Origin: Saxidomus purpurata
Lineage: Eukaryota; Mollusca; Bivalvia; Venerida; Veneridae
DNA length: 64,000 nucleotides
Assembly (NCBI GenBank): GCA_022818135.1
Contig: JAFMSR010000005.1
Span: 24,408,175 to 24,472,174 of the forward strand
Direction of reading: 5' to 3'
Shown here: positions 34,234 to 48,795 of the stretch, piece by piece
How the letters are laid out: each line of letters opens with the position of its first letter
Position numbering within the stretch: position 1 is the stretch's first letter
Position numbers and translations under genes: made by a program
Notes under the pieces: generated by a model
What the model saw: only the letters and a program-made list of their open reading frames with translations
What the model was told of the DNA's origin: nothing
Database searches by the model: none

Positions 34234-35436
34234 TAATACCCCCAAAAGACTGCTTTATAAACTGAGGAAGTTCGTAGTAACAGAATACTTTGCAAAAAAA
34301 CACTAAAATAGAGTTATTGTTCTTGGTAATGTTCTTGGCAATATACTTCTCTAATTTGTCAAGATAGAGTTTTCGTTCTTGTATATTGCACCTCTTCTCA
34401 TTGTGCTGGACAATTGTATGAAGTTGTATTGAATTCCAACCAGTAGTTTTCAAGTTATGCTCTGTACAATGAAAAGTAACAAAGGGCAATAAACTCTGTA
34501 ATTAGTCAAGATGGAGTTATGGTTCCTGTGCACTGCACTTCATCTCAATGTACTTGCCCATTGTATGAAGTTGTATTGAATTCCAACCAGTAGTTTTCAA
34601 GTTCTGCTCCGGACAAGAAAAAGTGAACAAAGGGCAATAACTCTGTAATTATTCAAGATATAGTTATGGTTCCTGTGCACTGCACTTTCTCTCATTGTGC
34701 TAGACCATCATATGAAGTCGTATTGAATTCCAACCAGTAGTTTTCAAGTGATTCTCCGGACAAGGAAAAGTAACAAAGGGCAATAACTCTGTAACTACTC
34801 AAGATAGAGTTTTGGTTCTTGTAAACTGCACTTTCTTTCATTGTGCTAGACCATTGTATGAAGTTGTATTGAATTCCAACCAGTAGTTTTCAAGTTATGC
34901 TCTGGACAAGGAAAAGTAACAAAGGGCAACAACTCTGTAATTACTCAAGATAGAGTTATTGTTTTTGTACACTGTTCTTCCTTTTCATTGTGCTAGACCA
35001 TTGTATGAAGTTGTTTTGATTTTCAATCATTAGTTTTCAAGTTGTGCTCCGGACAAGGATAAGTAACAAAAGGCAATAACTTTGTAATAATTCAAGATAG
35101 AGTTATGATTCTTGTACACTGCACTTCATCTCAATGTGCTTTACCATTGTATGAAGTTGTTTTGATTTCCAATCATTAGTTTTCAAGTTATGCTCTGGAC
35201 AAGGAAAAGTAACAAAGGACAATAACTTTGTAATTAGTCAAGATAGAGTTATGGTTCTTGTACACTGCACTTCCTCTCAATGTGCTTGACCATTGTATGA
35301 AGTTGTATTGAATTCCAACAGATAGATTTCAAGTTATGCTGCGGACAAGGAAAATGCAATGGACCGCCCGCCTGACCGACCAACCAACCACCGGGTGACT
35401 CCTATATACGCCCCTAAACTTCTTTTCGGGGGTATA
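34234..35436 (+). mobile_element. Family III element, copy B (seven units)
   Basis: It has the same ends as 1944-2828: 5' 'taatacccccaaaag', 3' hairpin TATACGCCCC...GGGGGTATA at 35405-35436. The anchors ('caagat.gagtt') lie at 34360, 34508, 34654, 34800, 34946, 35092 and 35237, a very regular 145-148 bp. Two units more than copy A. Confidence 0.75.
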
Positions 35437-35712
35437 ACAAATAAATTGTGTACAGTTTCAAGTATTTATTCAGCTCTATCAGAGAGACCACGACACATCC
35501 CGCCAGCCTTAGAATAAGTAAAATGTGGCAGCAGTGGTTAAAAGCAGAAATGTTGTGTCAGTCCAGGGAAAAATAAGCCAGCGCAACACCATTTACCTTG
35601 TATTAAATACATAAAAGCGCCATTGGAATACCCTTAACAATGTTAAACAATAATAAGTTACATTAAAAGTGCATACATCCATGAAAAACAAACGATGTTG
35701 CGATACTTAATT

Positions 35713-37908
35713 ACAAAAAGAGCCGTCAGTACGACAGCGCGCTCGACTTTTTAGCGCTTGCCAATAAAACAAAACTTTGAAAGTTAAAGGCAAAACAAGG
35801 ATCAGTATAAACAAAGGCCAGAAACACCAAGATATTAAGTCAAGAGTTATCAAACTTGATTTTTTAATATCCCTGAACACTACAGAAAAGTTTTAGATTA
35901 ATACTTCAAATGGTTGATATGTGTGCATGACAGTGTCAGTTGCACACAAGACTTTAACTAGAAATTTTTAAGTACAAATCAAGAAACATTTTCACAGAGT
36001 TATCTTCTCTTGCTTACAGATAGGTGTCATGATGGTTCATAAGTACTCCAACTTTCAAAGTAATATCTCAAATGGTTAAGTCAACAAGTGGACAAGAATG
36101 GAAATTTTAACCGAGTTTCTTAGTCGAAAAGGGCCATAATTCGAATAAAATCCTTGACAGAATTACATTCTCCTGCCAATGTTTGAGGATCATAATGGTA
36201 AACAAGGATTCCAACTTTAAGAGTAATATCTCAAACAGTTTAGGCAAAAAGTTGAGTGGTATGAAAAACTTAACAAAGATTCTAAGTCAATAAATGGCCT
36301 AAATTTTTAAAACAAATCCTTGACAGAGTTGCCTACTCTTGTCTACAGATGGGGGTAATGATGTAAACAAGCATTCAAAGTTTCAAAGCAATATCTCCTA
36401 GGGTTAAGTCAATAAGTGGATTTTACCAATATTCAATGTATTTTCTAAGTCAAAAGGGGGGGGGGGGGGGGAATTCTGTATATATGTCTCTATATCGCTC
36501 ACCTGAATACCATTTGCTATAATAAAAGGGGTCATGATTCTAACATAATTCGTAGAGGTCCACTACACAATGCTAAGTAACATTTCAAAAACCTATAATA
36601 TGCCTGTCTGCCTTGTATTTTTAAAAAAGTTTTCCCTATATAAGCCTATGTGAAATCAAGTGCTTTCCCCCCTCCGGGAAGGGTTAATTTTGACCAGGGA
36701 GTCATGATTTGAACTTTGAACAATCTTGGTAAAGGTCAACTAGACAATGCTACATGCTAAATATCTCAGCTCTAGGCCTTGTGGTTTCAGAGAAGAGGAT
36801 TTTTAAAGTTTTTCCTATATGAGCCTATGTAAAACAAAGTGACCCCCTGAGCGGAGTCAATTTTGATCCACGGCTCATAATTTGAACACTCTTGGTAGAG
36901 GTCTTCTAGACAATGCAACATGATAAATATCTAAGCTCTAGGCCTTGTGGTTTCAGAGAAGAAGTGTTTCCTATATAAGCCTATGTTAAACCAAGCGACC
37001 CCACGGGCAGGGTCAATTTTGACCCGAGGCTCACAATTTGAACAATCTTGGTATGAGTCCACTAGACAATGCCACATGCTAAATATCTAAGGTCTAGGCT
37101 TTGTGGTTTCAGAGAAGAAGATTTTTAAAGTTTTTCCTATATAATCCTATGCAAAACTAAGTGACCACGTGCACAGGGTAAATTTTGACCTGGGGGTCAT
37201 AATTTGAACAATCTTGGTAGAGGTCCACTAGACAATGCTAAAAGCCAAATATCTAAGCTCTAGGCCTAAAGTTTTTCCTATATAAGCTTATGCAAAACTA
37301 AATGACCACCCGCGCAGGGTCAATTTTGACCTTGGGGTCGTAATTTGAACAATCTTGGTAGAGGTCCACTAGACAATGCTAAAAGCCAAATATCTAAGCT
37401 CTAGGCCTGGTGGTTTCAGAGAAGAAGATTTTTAAAGTTTTTCCTATTTGTTGCCATAGCAACCACAGTTCTCCATGGAAAGGAATTCTTTGAACAACTT
37501 TGATAGAGCTTCATGCAAGGAACATCCCTGCAAAGTTTCATCAACATTGGCCAAGTGGTCTCAGTGGAGATGTCGTTTGAAGCAAATGGTGGACGGACGG
37601 ACAGAAGACAGACGGACGGATGGACGAAGGACGGAAAGCGATCCTAATAGCTCACTCTGGCACTTTGTGCCATGTGAGCTAAAAAGGGGCATAATTCTGT
37701 CAAAAACCTTGACAGTTATGTACAGTACTCTTGTCTGTAAATGGAGATTATGATGGTAAACAAGAATGGTAAGTTTTAAAGCCATACCTATAATAGTTTT
37801 GAAATAAAGTGGGGTGGTACTTAAAACTTAACCAAGGTGTGACACCATTGTGGACGCCAGCACTGAAGTGAGTAGGATAGCTCCCCTTTTCTGTGAAAAG
37901 TCAAGCTA
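35713..37908 (+). mobile_element. Family I element with nested family II, copy B
   Basis: This is the homologue of 3057-5219. Nested family II runs from about 36475 to 37681. Its 5' end is damaged: 'acaagagggcc...' is replaced by a run of about 16 G and 'aattctgtatatatgtctc'. The 3' hairpin and 'gtgagcta' end are retained. About 150 bp of family I 5' core missing from copy A is present here (about 35795-35950). Confidence 0.75.
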
Positions 37909-37930
37909 AAACCAACAATGTTGCGATAAT

Positions 37931-38655
37931 AACAACAAGAGCTGTCAGTAGGACAGCACAATCAACTTTTTTCAGTGCTTCCAATAAAGCAAAAATTTTG
38001 TCAGTAAAAAAATAACAAAGATGTGTACACTCCAGTTAAGAAATGCAAAAGTGGCAAAATATTTATTTTAACAGTGTTATCATGTTTCAAACTTATTCAA
38101 ATTTCATGCACAACAAAAACAATATAAAATTGAATTCTTGTAAAAGTGTCAATAATTCATCGCAAAAAAAATGACTTAAAAAGAAATAAAAACAATAGCG
38201 TCATTCAAATAAAAATTATCAACAGGGGAAATCTTTGTGTTTCTAAATTGGTTAAGTGTATAAACAAGGGCCACAAGCAGTAAGATATTAAGTCAAGAGT
38301 TATCAAACTTAATTTTTTGATATCCCTGAATACTACAGAAAAGATGTAGATAAATACTTCAAGTGGTCAATGATATATGTGCATGACATAATCAAAAAGG
38401 GCCATAATTCAAATGAAATCCTTGACAGAGTTACCTTCTCCTGCCTATGTTTGGAGATCATGAATTCCAACTTTCATAATGATATCTCTAACAGTTCAGT
38501 CAAAAAGAGGACTGGACTGGTACGAAAAACTTTAACTGAGATTCTCAGTCAATAAAGGGCCTTAATTTTGTTTTAATCCTTGACAGAGTTACCTTTTCTT
38601 GCCTACAGATGGGGGTAATAATGCAAACAAACATTCAAAGTTTCAAAGCAATATC
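37931..38655 (+). mobile_element. Family I element, 5' part only, copy B
   Basis: It is the homologue of 5250-5930, starting 'acaagagctgtcagtaggac'. It again lacks the 3' hairpin. Followed to 39110 by the same unique stretch as 5931-6403. Confidence 0.6.
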
Positions 38656-39394
38656 TGACAGAGACACGCCGGGTGGGAGACATAATTAAACTCCTGTTTT
38701 TAGCAGTACATGTGCCGGTTGTCTGACCGGTGAGGTCCTAATTGTAGACAGCTGACATCAACACCCATGAATTGCTTAATGCTGCATTGGCAGTCATAGC
38801 GCTTGGTCGCTAGTTGATGGTAGTGATGTTGCTGGTACTGTGTTATTGTCGTTGTTGTTGTTGGTGGTAGAGTGATTGCAGATCTACAGTGTCCTCTTCT
38901 TCTACAAGTCATCAGTCCTCACCTCCCCAAAACATCAACTGGGTTTGGACCTGTTGAGAGGGTCTCTCCCTTGTCTGCTTCTTATAACCAGATCCATGAA
39001 GACTTGTAGATTTGTGTTGTAGTTATTTGATGCTGCCTAGATAAAGAAGAGAGATTTTTTTGGTAAGAGATTACTCAGGCAAAAGGCGCAAAAGTAAGTT
39101 ATGTATAACAAAGAGGGCCAAAGATATGGCCCTATAGTGCTCAGCTTTCTACCATTGGCTATAATGAAAGGTCAACATTCACATCACAGAAAGGGTAAAT
39201 TTTGACCTGGTGGTGATGATTTGAACAGTATTACTAGATGCCCTTTACACAATGCTACATTCCAAATATCTAAGAAAATTTTAAAGGCTTTCCAGACAAT
39301 GCTACCTCGCAAATATTTAAGATTTTTAAGTTTTTCCCTTCTGTTACCATGCCACAAGTATAACTACTCGTTTAGCCTCTCCACTTCAGCAAAC

Positions 39395-40412
39395 GAATAT
39401 GGCGTTGAAAGAGAGTTCAAAAGCAAAAATTAGTATCACCTGAATGCGAAAAAGCACTATTTTATTGTGTCATACTTTCACCCAATCTTTGGTGCCAGCG
39501 ACAGTTCTGGTAGGTTGGTGAGTTCCTTTAATTTTTTGACATTTTTGAACTCTAAATAGCATAGATTAGCCACAGGAACTATTCTATGTGGAATTATAGA
39601 ACAAATGTATTGATATAACAGTTGTAGTGCTTGTACAGTTTGCAAGAAGGATAGTGGTTGGTAAATGTACCAGAAACTGTATTTTTCCTTGATAAAATAA
39701 CTGAAATGACATCAAGGAAACAAGCACATAACCTCTGTCCATAGTTAATTGACCTCTGTACATGTTTGATGTACACAGATAGAGTTGTGTACACATTTCA
39801 TCCTGATCAGCACCCACAACAATCACTGCTACAGTAAGCAAATACAGCAGACGGAACTTCTCACTTGGCAGTCTCATTATGTCTTGGCTGCCAATAAAAA
39901 TTGTCAGCACCAAAACACTTACAAGAAATGGCACAACTTGGCTACCATAGTTATTATTTGCATTGCTGACAAACTTGTATTGTTAGTCCCGAGCAAAAGA
40001 AGTGTGCACATAGAAGCCGCTATAATTGAACTGGTATCTCCCTAACAAGTGTGTTTAAAAGTCTTTTCACAGTATTAGTTCAAGCAGTATTTATTGCAAT
40101 ATGAATATTATGAACATAATATTAGACACAAAAAACCCAAAGAATTATAAACACTGAAGTTATTAGTTATATAAGGATTTATAAACAGGCCTTTTAAAAG
40201 CTTATATGAACAATTGAATGGAGTATTACCTTGCAATACAAAGAACCCAAACATACATGATTGGATGAGAAAAACATATGACTTAAGTTTGATGTAAATC
40301 TTTCAAGGGGTTTTGGAGATACAGTCACATGACCTTTTAATTCCATGAGAGACCTTGACATTTTTTAACCATGAGTAAGTGAACATTTGACGAAAGTTTG
40401 ATGAAAGTCTAT
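39395..40412 (-). repeat. Left arm of inverted repeat, copy B
   Basis: It is the homologue of 6711-7725 and the inverse of 43915-45275. It includes the minus-strand ORF-bearing segment 39584-39934, open here over 116 codons but beginning with GTG. The position of the copy A stop TGA is read through (ATAATATGA in A, ATAATGAGA in B). Confidence 0.8.
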
Positions 40413-43400
40413 CAAAGAGTGAAGGAAATATAGTCTGATGACCTTTGACCATTTAGTGTGACCTTGACTTTGAGCCTAGTTTGGTTTGGAAACAGATTCT
40501 TCACTTTCTGTACATAAGATTAACTTTTCCCCCAAAATTTCAAAGAAACTATTCATGGATATTGCATGTAGTCACCATAAGACACTGATGCCCCTACTTT
40601 CCACCTTTGTCACAAAACAAGGGCAGATTTCTATAACTTTGCTCTTACTGACTGATATCATGAAGAAAACTTTGTCCAGTTTGATGTAATGTACATTAAA
40701 CATTGGGCCTTTCATTAAGAAGCAGTCTGCCTGATGCAAAACCACCATACGTTACCCCTCTATTTTGAATGAGCCATGAGCCTTAATTTGACTAATTCAA
40801 TGACTATAACTCTGGTATTACTGGTCTGATATAAAAGCTAGAACCCCATGTGAATAACCTTGAACGAGGATGGTGGAACATAAGCACACATAACAATACA
40901 CAACCTAACCTCAAATCCCAATAGCATTTGTGTAAAGTTTGGTGACCCTATGTCAATTGCATAGCAAGCAATGCTTTCCACAAACTTGCCATATAAAATG
41001 CATAACCTCTGACTTAGTCAAGGGCAATAACTGTGGTAGTATGTAAGGCATAAAATACTTAAATCCAGGTGCACAACTTCTCATCCTAATACACATTTGT
41101 ATGAGTTTAATGACTTTGTCAATTAATAAAGCAGCTTAATGTGTCACAAGATTTTGGGACAAATTTAATGTAAGCAAGGACAAGAAAAAATCTATATGAC
41201 ATCCTCAAAATGGGGCATAAAAATGAAATTCAATGTTTACAAAAGGTACTACAAAAGGTTTTATTTCATTTTTATTCTGGTAACTACATTCTTCTACTTT
41301 TTTGCTGAATATTTTATGTTTTTGGAAGATTCTTTTCACCAGTGTATTATTTATAGTTCTTAAGTTATCTCAAAATGTACCAAGCTAAAGGTTGCGCCTC
41401 TTTAAATAGACAATTATAGCAAATCTTGTACTTCCAGTCTGTGGTTGGATTGTTCTACAGTAAGGGCACGAAAACATGAAATCAGACATTCTGGCTGGTT
41501 TTCATGACCAGGTATAAAGTGTTCATTTCCTTTAAAATTGACCAGGTATCATTGCTTTTATTCTCACATCATGCAGTTTCAAATTTACTCAAAAGATAAA
41601 AGCAGAAGTTTTTGACATTTTGCAATGAAAAATGAGTAAAAATGCAGAGAGCAAGAGCTACTTAATAGTACAAAAATATTTATTCTCATTTTGTCAGAGA
41701 TGAATCCCTGACTGACTATGTACAAACAGAGTGAAAAACTTGCTGTTTTCTAACTAATGTCATCTTCATTTTTTCTGAAAATATTTGATTCATTGTAATC
41801 ATTGTTCGTGTTGTATGTTATCACACATTACACAAATTACAGTGTGTCCTGAAAAATATTTCCACTGGAATATGTTCTGGCCCAGCCCACAAAAGCTAAA
41901 GAAGTTTCAAAGCTACCACTTTTATACTTTTGGCCAGACTGAAATTTATTCCAGGCTGAATAGTTCCATTGGTTAAAGCCTATACCAAACATATGGTCAG
42001 GGCTCTGCTGGAATTTTTTAACTTTGATATTCTTCTGTGCTTGTTTTGGTTTGCTTTAATATGTTTTTGAATTTGAATACAGTATAGCTAAACTATCTAT
42101 TTAATAAAATTTATAAAGATACTTGAAAGTATTCAACTTGTCCTATTTGTTCTTGGATAATACACGGGTCCGGCGACAAGGTATCTTTGTCATTCCTGGG
42201 CCCATCATACTCCCAAGTCCTTTCTAGAACATGAGATATGCCGCACATTTCATCATCTCATGCAGGACAGACTCATTGATTGAACCACTTTCCTAACGCC
42301 ATATGCATTAGTGAAATATATGTGGTGTGCAATCATCTAAAATATCTAGATGTATTTTAACATCTAATGCTGACACCTGCTATGAGTAACTATGTGCTAT
42401 GTGTATGTGACCATTCTATTTAAGGACAAGAGTAACTTCCTTGTTCAACTAAAACACTTAATTTTTAAATTTCAAGGGCACTGTCAATATTAACATATCA
42501 ATAAATAAAATCTGCCTAGAGTATTTACCAGTATTTTCTGCATCTAACAAGAAAACTCTCACAGAAGCCACATTCTAGAGCATCAAATTCCAACATTGTA
42601 AGTCCAGATTATATTTAAACAAAGGCTTGAATTCATGATGATTTTTTCTACAGATTTTAGCATGGCCTAAAATATTTTATGGAGTAGCCTGGGAACTGTT
42701 GAAAAGTCTTTCAAAAACTGGCCTGAACTATTTCAAACAATGTGTGGATTTTTTTCCAATATAAACAGTATTAGTTTAATTTGTAAAACAGACAAATGAC
42801 AATCGCAATGAATGAAACTCACACAGGAAAAAATGAAGATAGCATGTGGTAGAAGACAATAAACTACTATCCTAACATACAGTTTAGGGAATCGCCTTGA
42901 TTTGTTTCCATGTGTTACATTTTTTTGCCACATACCATGTTACCAGCAGGTAAAGCTCTCTCTTATTTCCTTTAACATATACATATTCTACAAGTTACTA
43001 TTGACCAACTTGATATTCAGCATTTGTTAAGCAACTAATGTCAAAATGTTCTGACAGAATTATTTTGCAAAAATCTTATAATTAGCTTTCAGTATTAAAT
43101 ACAATCATATATATACAAAAATGTACATGCAATCAAATTCATATGGGGGTAGGGTGGGGGAGTTATCAAAAATTTCAAATGCAGACATCATTTCTTTTTT
43201 ATTTTCCCAAGTTGTCAGTCTTCTTGTATAATTTTATATTGTTATTTGAGATAAACTCATCGACTTAAGCACAGTCAGTATTTATAGCTTCATTTTTGTA
43301 AAACAGAAAACAAAAATAATTATTGTTACTGAGCACTTATTAAAGGGAGATTTAAAGAGGCACACCCTAAAACTGGATGAATTTTGATCAGTCATACTTA

Positions 43401-43914
43401 AATGGAAAGAATCCTCTACAAACCTAAAAAAATCAGCCCTAAAAAGCAGTTGAAACTGGCGAAATTAGTGAAAGAAGACACGCTGTTCTCCATTTTATAG
43501 TTGGTTTCAATTTTGGTGGATAGCAATTTGTTATAAAATGTAGCTATATTGATGTTTTTTGCAGAAATGAGATATTTCTTGATTTAATACATGTATTACT
43601 TTCTTCTTCAAAAACGCCTTTAGTTATTGTTTTACGTACATTTAGCCTATGTAACATTTTGAGAAAAAAATCTAAATGTTGCAATTAATGTTTGCCCCCT
43701 TTATAATGGCCATTCACCAACAACCAAAAGCAACATTATCATTATTTCTTTTTCCTCTTAACTTTTTACATGTATCACATTTTCCATTACACCCCTCATT
43801 TCTTTAAAAATTTGTAAAAGTACATATAAAGCATCCAATCTGATCAAATACCCAAGGAGCTTTATTTATATAAGCCTTGTTTACAATATTGACTATAAAC
43901 TTCTGATTTTATCA
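40413..43914. other. Spacer of the inverted-repeat module, copy B
   Basis: It is the homologue of 7726-11154, with small indels (for example about 27 bp at 41140). No gene is supported. Confidence 0.5.
41282..41647. repeat. 366-bp tract identical to 8556-8921
   Basis: Exact match read base by base. See the copy A entry. Confidence 0.8.
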
Positions 43915-45275
43915 TTGATAGATTTTCATCAAACTTGGGTCAAATGTTAATTGCCTCATGATAACAAAGGTCAGGTCACTCATGAAATTAAAGGTCATGT
44001 GACTGTAACTCTCAAATCCATTGAATGATTTTCATGAAACTTAAGTCATATGTTCATCTCACCACATCATAATTGTTTGGGGACTTTGTACTGCATGGCA
44101 ATACTCCATCCACTTGTTTATATAAGCCTTTAAAAGGCTTGTTTACAAATCCTTATATAACTGATAACTTCTGTCTCTATAATCTATTAAAGTCTTTTTG
44201 TGTCTAATATAATGTTCATAATATATATGCAGGAATAAATACTGCTTAAACAAATACAGTCAAACTTGTATTAAGAGACCTCCCAAGGGAAAGGCCAAAC
44301 CCGGTTGCTTAATAAAATGGTTTCTTAATACAAAGCATCATCAGAGATGGAAACTGATTGCCTTAAAATCATACTTATGTCACGTGGTTACTTTTAAAAA
44401 TGGCAAAATAGTTTGAACTTGAAACTGAAAGTACCGAAAGTCGATAAATTCCCGACAACACATGCCGACGTAAGGATTGACGATGATCCTTAAGAGATTT
44501 GACATTTCTGTGCCTAATTGGGACATTAAATGCAACTTTAAAGTGGTCACTTTCAATAGAAATGATTTCTTTGCACATAAATATGAACAAAAGACAAATT
44601 ATTGGTTCCTAATTACTGGTCGCATTAGACAAAATTTAATTAATTAATTCAATAGCAAAGAGCTCAGAACTAGCAGCACATCTTTGTGAGCTATGCAAAT
44701 ACATTGTAATAACTATGGTAGCTGATTTGTGCCATTTCTTGTCAGCATTTTGGTGCTGACAATTTTATTGGTGGCCGAAGCATACTAAAACTGCAAAGTG
44801 AAAAGTTCATTCTGCCATATTTGCTTCCTGTAGCAGCAGTTGTTGTGTGTGCCAACCTGAATGAAATGTGTACACAACTCTAGCTGTATACATCAAACCT
44901 GTACGGGTCAATTAACTATGAAAAGAGGTTATTTGCTTGTTTCCTTAACATCATTTCAGTTATTTCATCAGGGAAAAATACAGTTCCATGTGCATTTACC
45001 AACCACTATCCTTCTTGCAAACTGTACAAGCACTACAACTGTTCTATCAATACATTTGTTCTATAATTCAACATAGAATAGTTCCTGTGGCTTATCTATG
45101 CTATTTAGAGTTCAAAAGTGTCAAAAAATTAAAGGAACTCACCAACCTACCAGAACTGTCACTGGCACCAAAGATTTGGTGAAAGTATGACACAATAGAA
45201 TAGCGCTTTATTGCGTATGCTGGTACAAATTCTCACCTCCGAACCCTCTTTTAGCGCCCTAGCATTTTGGCAAGG
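43915..45275 (+). repeat. Right arm of inverted repeat, copy B
   Basis: It is the homologue of 11155-12378 without the 184-bp MITE. About 44255-44650 is different from A. It begins 'cagtcaaacttgtattaaga', a MITE-like end for which I could not find an inverted partner. The plus ORF segment continues to 45076. Confidence 0.75.
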
Positions 45276-45592
45276 GCTAGCGAGATGTAACAAGCTACAA
45301 TTACAGGCTATATCCTCATCCTTTACCATGTAGGAAAATAGATACGATTTATCCTATACTTAGACAGATACTGCTACTGTAATATACAACAGTACAATCA
45401 TAATTATAAGAGTGTATAATCTTCATCATCAGTATTACGAAAACCATTCCATAACATGTGTGTTTTCTCCGTCTTTTCTTTCACTTCACTGGAGTAGCCA
45501 TATATATGATGTTGTTTTGCAAATTTTGATGACTTCATTATAACATATACAAACTGTTTAATTGAATAAAGTCATGATACTTCTCTACTAGT

Positions 45593-45732
45593 TCAGGTGA
45601 TACTTTTATGGTAGTTTCGGTGATGTGATACTTTTCCAATAGCTCCAGTGCCATATCCTACAGGGCTGCTGTGATACCTCTTCACTACCATTAAACAAGT
45701 GGCTCCCTGCTCTATCAACTTTCTGGTGGATC
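45593..45732 (-). CDS. Putative 3'-terminal coding exon, copy B
   Basis: It is the homologue of 12687-12826, with the same acceptor, phase 1 entry, length of 140 nt and TGA. It differs by GAC to GTA (D to V), AAT to TAT (N to Y) and synonymous changes in Ala and Ile codons. The frame remains open in both copies, but the sample is too small to infer selection. Confidence 0.4.
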
Positions 45733-45834
45733 CTGAAAAGAAATCAAAATTAAATGAGACATTGCAAAAACTGAACACAGGAATTTGTGATAATTTCTAA
45801 TATCAAGCCAATGTCTCATACAGTATATATATAA

Positions 45835-47230
45835 AGAGGACACTAACACCATTCAAACATGACCTCTTTCCTGGGCTGAATCAATTACAGGAGGATTGTT
45901 TTTACCAAATTTACAGTTCCATTACTACCTCAAGTGTAGTGTTCCCTACATATGAATGGCTCATAAAGACCTTAAAAGTAAACCTCTTCTCAAAGCACAT
46001 GACTTTCCTTAACAGTTCAACTGATATTTTTCTGACAAAATTTTTCATAGATCCTTTAATATGAATTTTCAACTTGCGTCTATTGAGATAATTTGGTAAA
46101 CAAGAGCTGTCAGTAGGACAGCGCCCTCAACTTTTTTCAGTGCTTGCCAATAAAACAAAATTTTGTCAATAAAAAACCCCCAAGGATATGTATAAACAAG
46201 GGCCACAAGCTGCAAGATATGAAGTCAAGAGTTATCAAACTTCATTTTTTGATATCCCTGAATACTACAGAAGAGTTTTTAATTACTACTTCAAGTGGTT
46301 AATGATAATTTTATATGCATGACAGTGCCAGTTGCACACTTTAACTAGGAATCTTTAAGTGCAAATCAAGAAACATTTTCACAGGGTTATCTTCTCTTGC
46401 TTACAGATAGGTGTCATAATGGTACATAAGTATTCCAACTTTCAAAGTAATATCTCAAATGGAAAAGTCACAAGTGGACAAGAATGAAAATTTTGCATTA
46501 CCTTCATTCAACTGCATATCATTGCACTTTCAAACAAGACAGAAGGTCAAAGGTCATAATTCAAGGCACCTTTGAATGTGACCTGTGACTATATGACACC
46601 AAATTGTAATATGCAAAAATACATTTCATACGGACACTTCTCAACAAGTTTGATGAAAATCAACAAGAGCTTTTGTAGATGAAGAGTGGACAAGATTTTT
46701 TCACGTTTCAGGCATGTTTGGCCATGACCTTTGAATATATGACCATAATGTAATAAGCCCAAAGTTAGTACTGATGCTCCACACCAAGTTTGACGAGATT
46801 TAACTTAACAAGGTGATTTGTGAGATGAAGAGCAGATTTGCTATTTCAGGCCCCTGTACAATTATACTTAATACTAATTCCATTTACTCAGTTTGGTGAA
46901 AAATAAAATAGGGCCTTATGGAGATGAAGAAGATCCTATTTACATTTTAAGCCTTATAGTTCTGACTTCCATAACTAAATTGGTCTTTTTTTGTGTCAGT
47001 TGGCCATATTTTGACGTTATAATGAGAAATAGGAATATTAGCATCAAAGACCTTGGGCTTTAAGCCCATGAGACCTTGACCTTTGTTCATTTGCCTCAAA
47101 ATCACAATATGTACAACTAAAGTACCTGGTTCTGATACTTCCAAGCAAGTTTGATGAAAATCAAACAAGATGTTTTGGAGATAAAAGCAGATAATATTTT
47201 TTCACATATTAGGCCTCTCTGACCTTCACC
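45835..47230 (+). repeat. Family I 5' end plus tandem 'gtttgatgaaaatcaa' block
   Basis: Family I 5' end is at 46100 ('acaagagctgtcagtaggac'), followed by core units and then the tandem block that corresponds to 12921-13690. About 150 bp at 46950-47060 ('ttgtgtcagttggccatatt') is absent from A. Confidence 0.6.
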
Positions 47231-48660
47231 TTTAAAGAGAATTATGCGCATTTTTTCAAGTAAAAATCCAGCTGAAATAGGTGTGTGTACAAAAGTGTAG
47301 AGGAAATAATAGCTTTTAACGCAATACAACAAACTCTTCCCACTTCCAGTATGAAATAATAACTTTCAAGATATTGATTTCCTTATTGTGACTGGGAGTC
47401 TGTTAAGAAAAAAACAACTGCATGCAGGAGTTGCTTCCCTTCCACTGCTGAAATCTCTACCAATAACAACAACGACACAATCAACTATCATTTTATCAGT
47501 CAGATTTTTTTATTTCTAAAGCACCAACTTCAAATACTAATGCGGCATTATCATTAATTCAACACATTTCAGTGCACAGCAACCAAAAATTCTTTTATAA
47601 AAATGTCACCAAAAATATACTATGTGCAGTAAGATGTGCACAATGTCACTTTAACCATATAATCCTACATAGTAAAGTGCACAACTACTCTTCAAACTTA
47701 TGCTTGCTGTTAAGTTTGAGGAAAATTTAATACGGCTGTCTCAGAGACAGCAATATCCCCCATCACAAATAGGAATTATGAACAAATTCATTCATGTTAC
47801 TGAGTGCAGTTTTCTCTCAGAGGTGCACATAACGGATTAAAGTTATTGATCTGTTCAAGTGGTCAAAGAAAAGGCCTCAGTCTGTGGATTAGGGATGTCA
47901 CAGTTAATATCAACTCTATTTTCTTATTGATGGCCAGATTCAGATTCTGCACATTTACTTGATGAGGTAAACACTTGACCACTCAGTTTCATCAAAATCC
48001 TTCAAAAATTTAAGGAGAGAAATTTGTACATGTATTATGTATTGTATTATTCTGTTGTAATTTAAAAATAATTGCTAAATTTTTTTTGAATAGTCCCCAT
48101 TTGAGCTGAATCTTAACCAGTCTTCATAACTACCTTTTTAATACCCAACTGTAAACTCAAATCAATCTAATAATTCTTTACAGAGATGATGTCTGATTCT
48201 GACATTAATTTTCCTACTATATATGAAGTGCATATTTACCATTGATCCACACTTGGGTCTTCAGCTTGCTCCAGCAGTTTAAAATCATAAGTCTTCTGAC
48301 ATCTGACATCTTTCAAACTGTATGTCTGCATAAAGAATGAAAAATTGTACAATTTTGTGTTCACCTACAAGTATTTACTGTTAGAAACCTTGAAGGATTA
48401 CCTTTAGATTGTCAACCTAGAGAATATATCTCACTTTTCTTCAGTGAGCATATAAGTCTTAATCCTTTTCTATCAGATTTAAGCTCCAGGCAGTCATACA
48501 ATTCATAATTCATGTCTACTGTTGATTTAGGATAATATGACAGTGACATTACAGCTATCTGTGTACACCAAAGTTTACACTCATTGCATAGAAAGGTAAA
48601 TAATGTGTGCAAGAAAAATTTGATCCTGTAAATTATTTGATGAATTGTACACAGTAATAT

Positions 48661-48795
48661 TGGACTCTTCTACTCTGTCAATGTCACTGGACTCTAACTA
48701 CTCCGTCAATGTCACTGGACTCTTTTACTCTGTCAATGTCACTGGACTCTTCTACTCCGTCAATGTCACTGGACTCTTCTACTCCGTCAATGTCA
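48661..48795. repeat. Minisatellite, about 29-30 bp unit, 4-5 copies
   Basis: The unit 'ggactcttctactccgtcaa' plus 'tgtcact' is repeated with small variants. Copy A has one degenerate unit at the same place (15611-15637), so this is an expansion specific to copy B. Confidence 0.95.
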
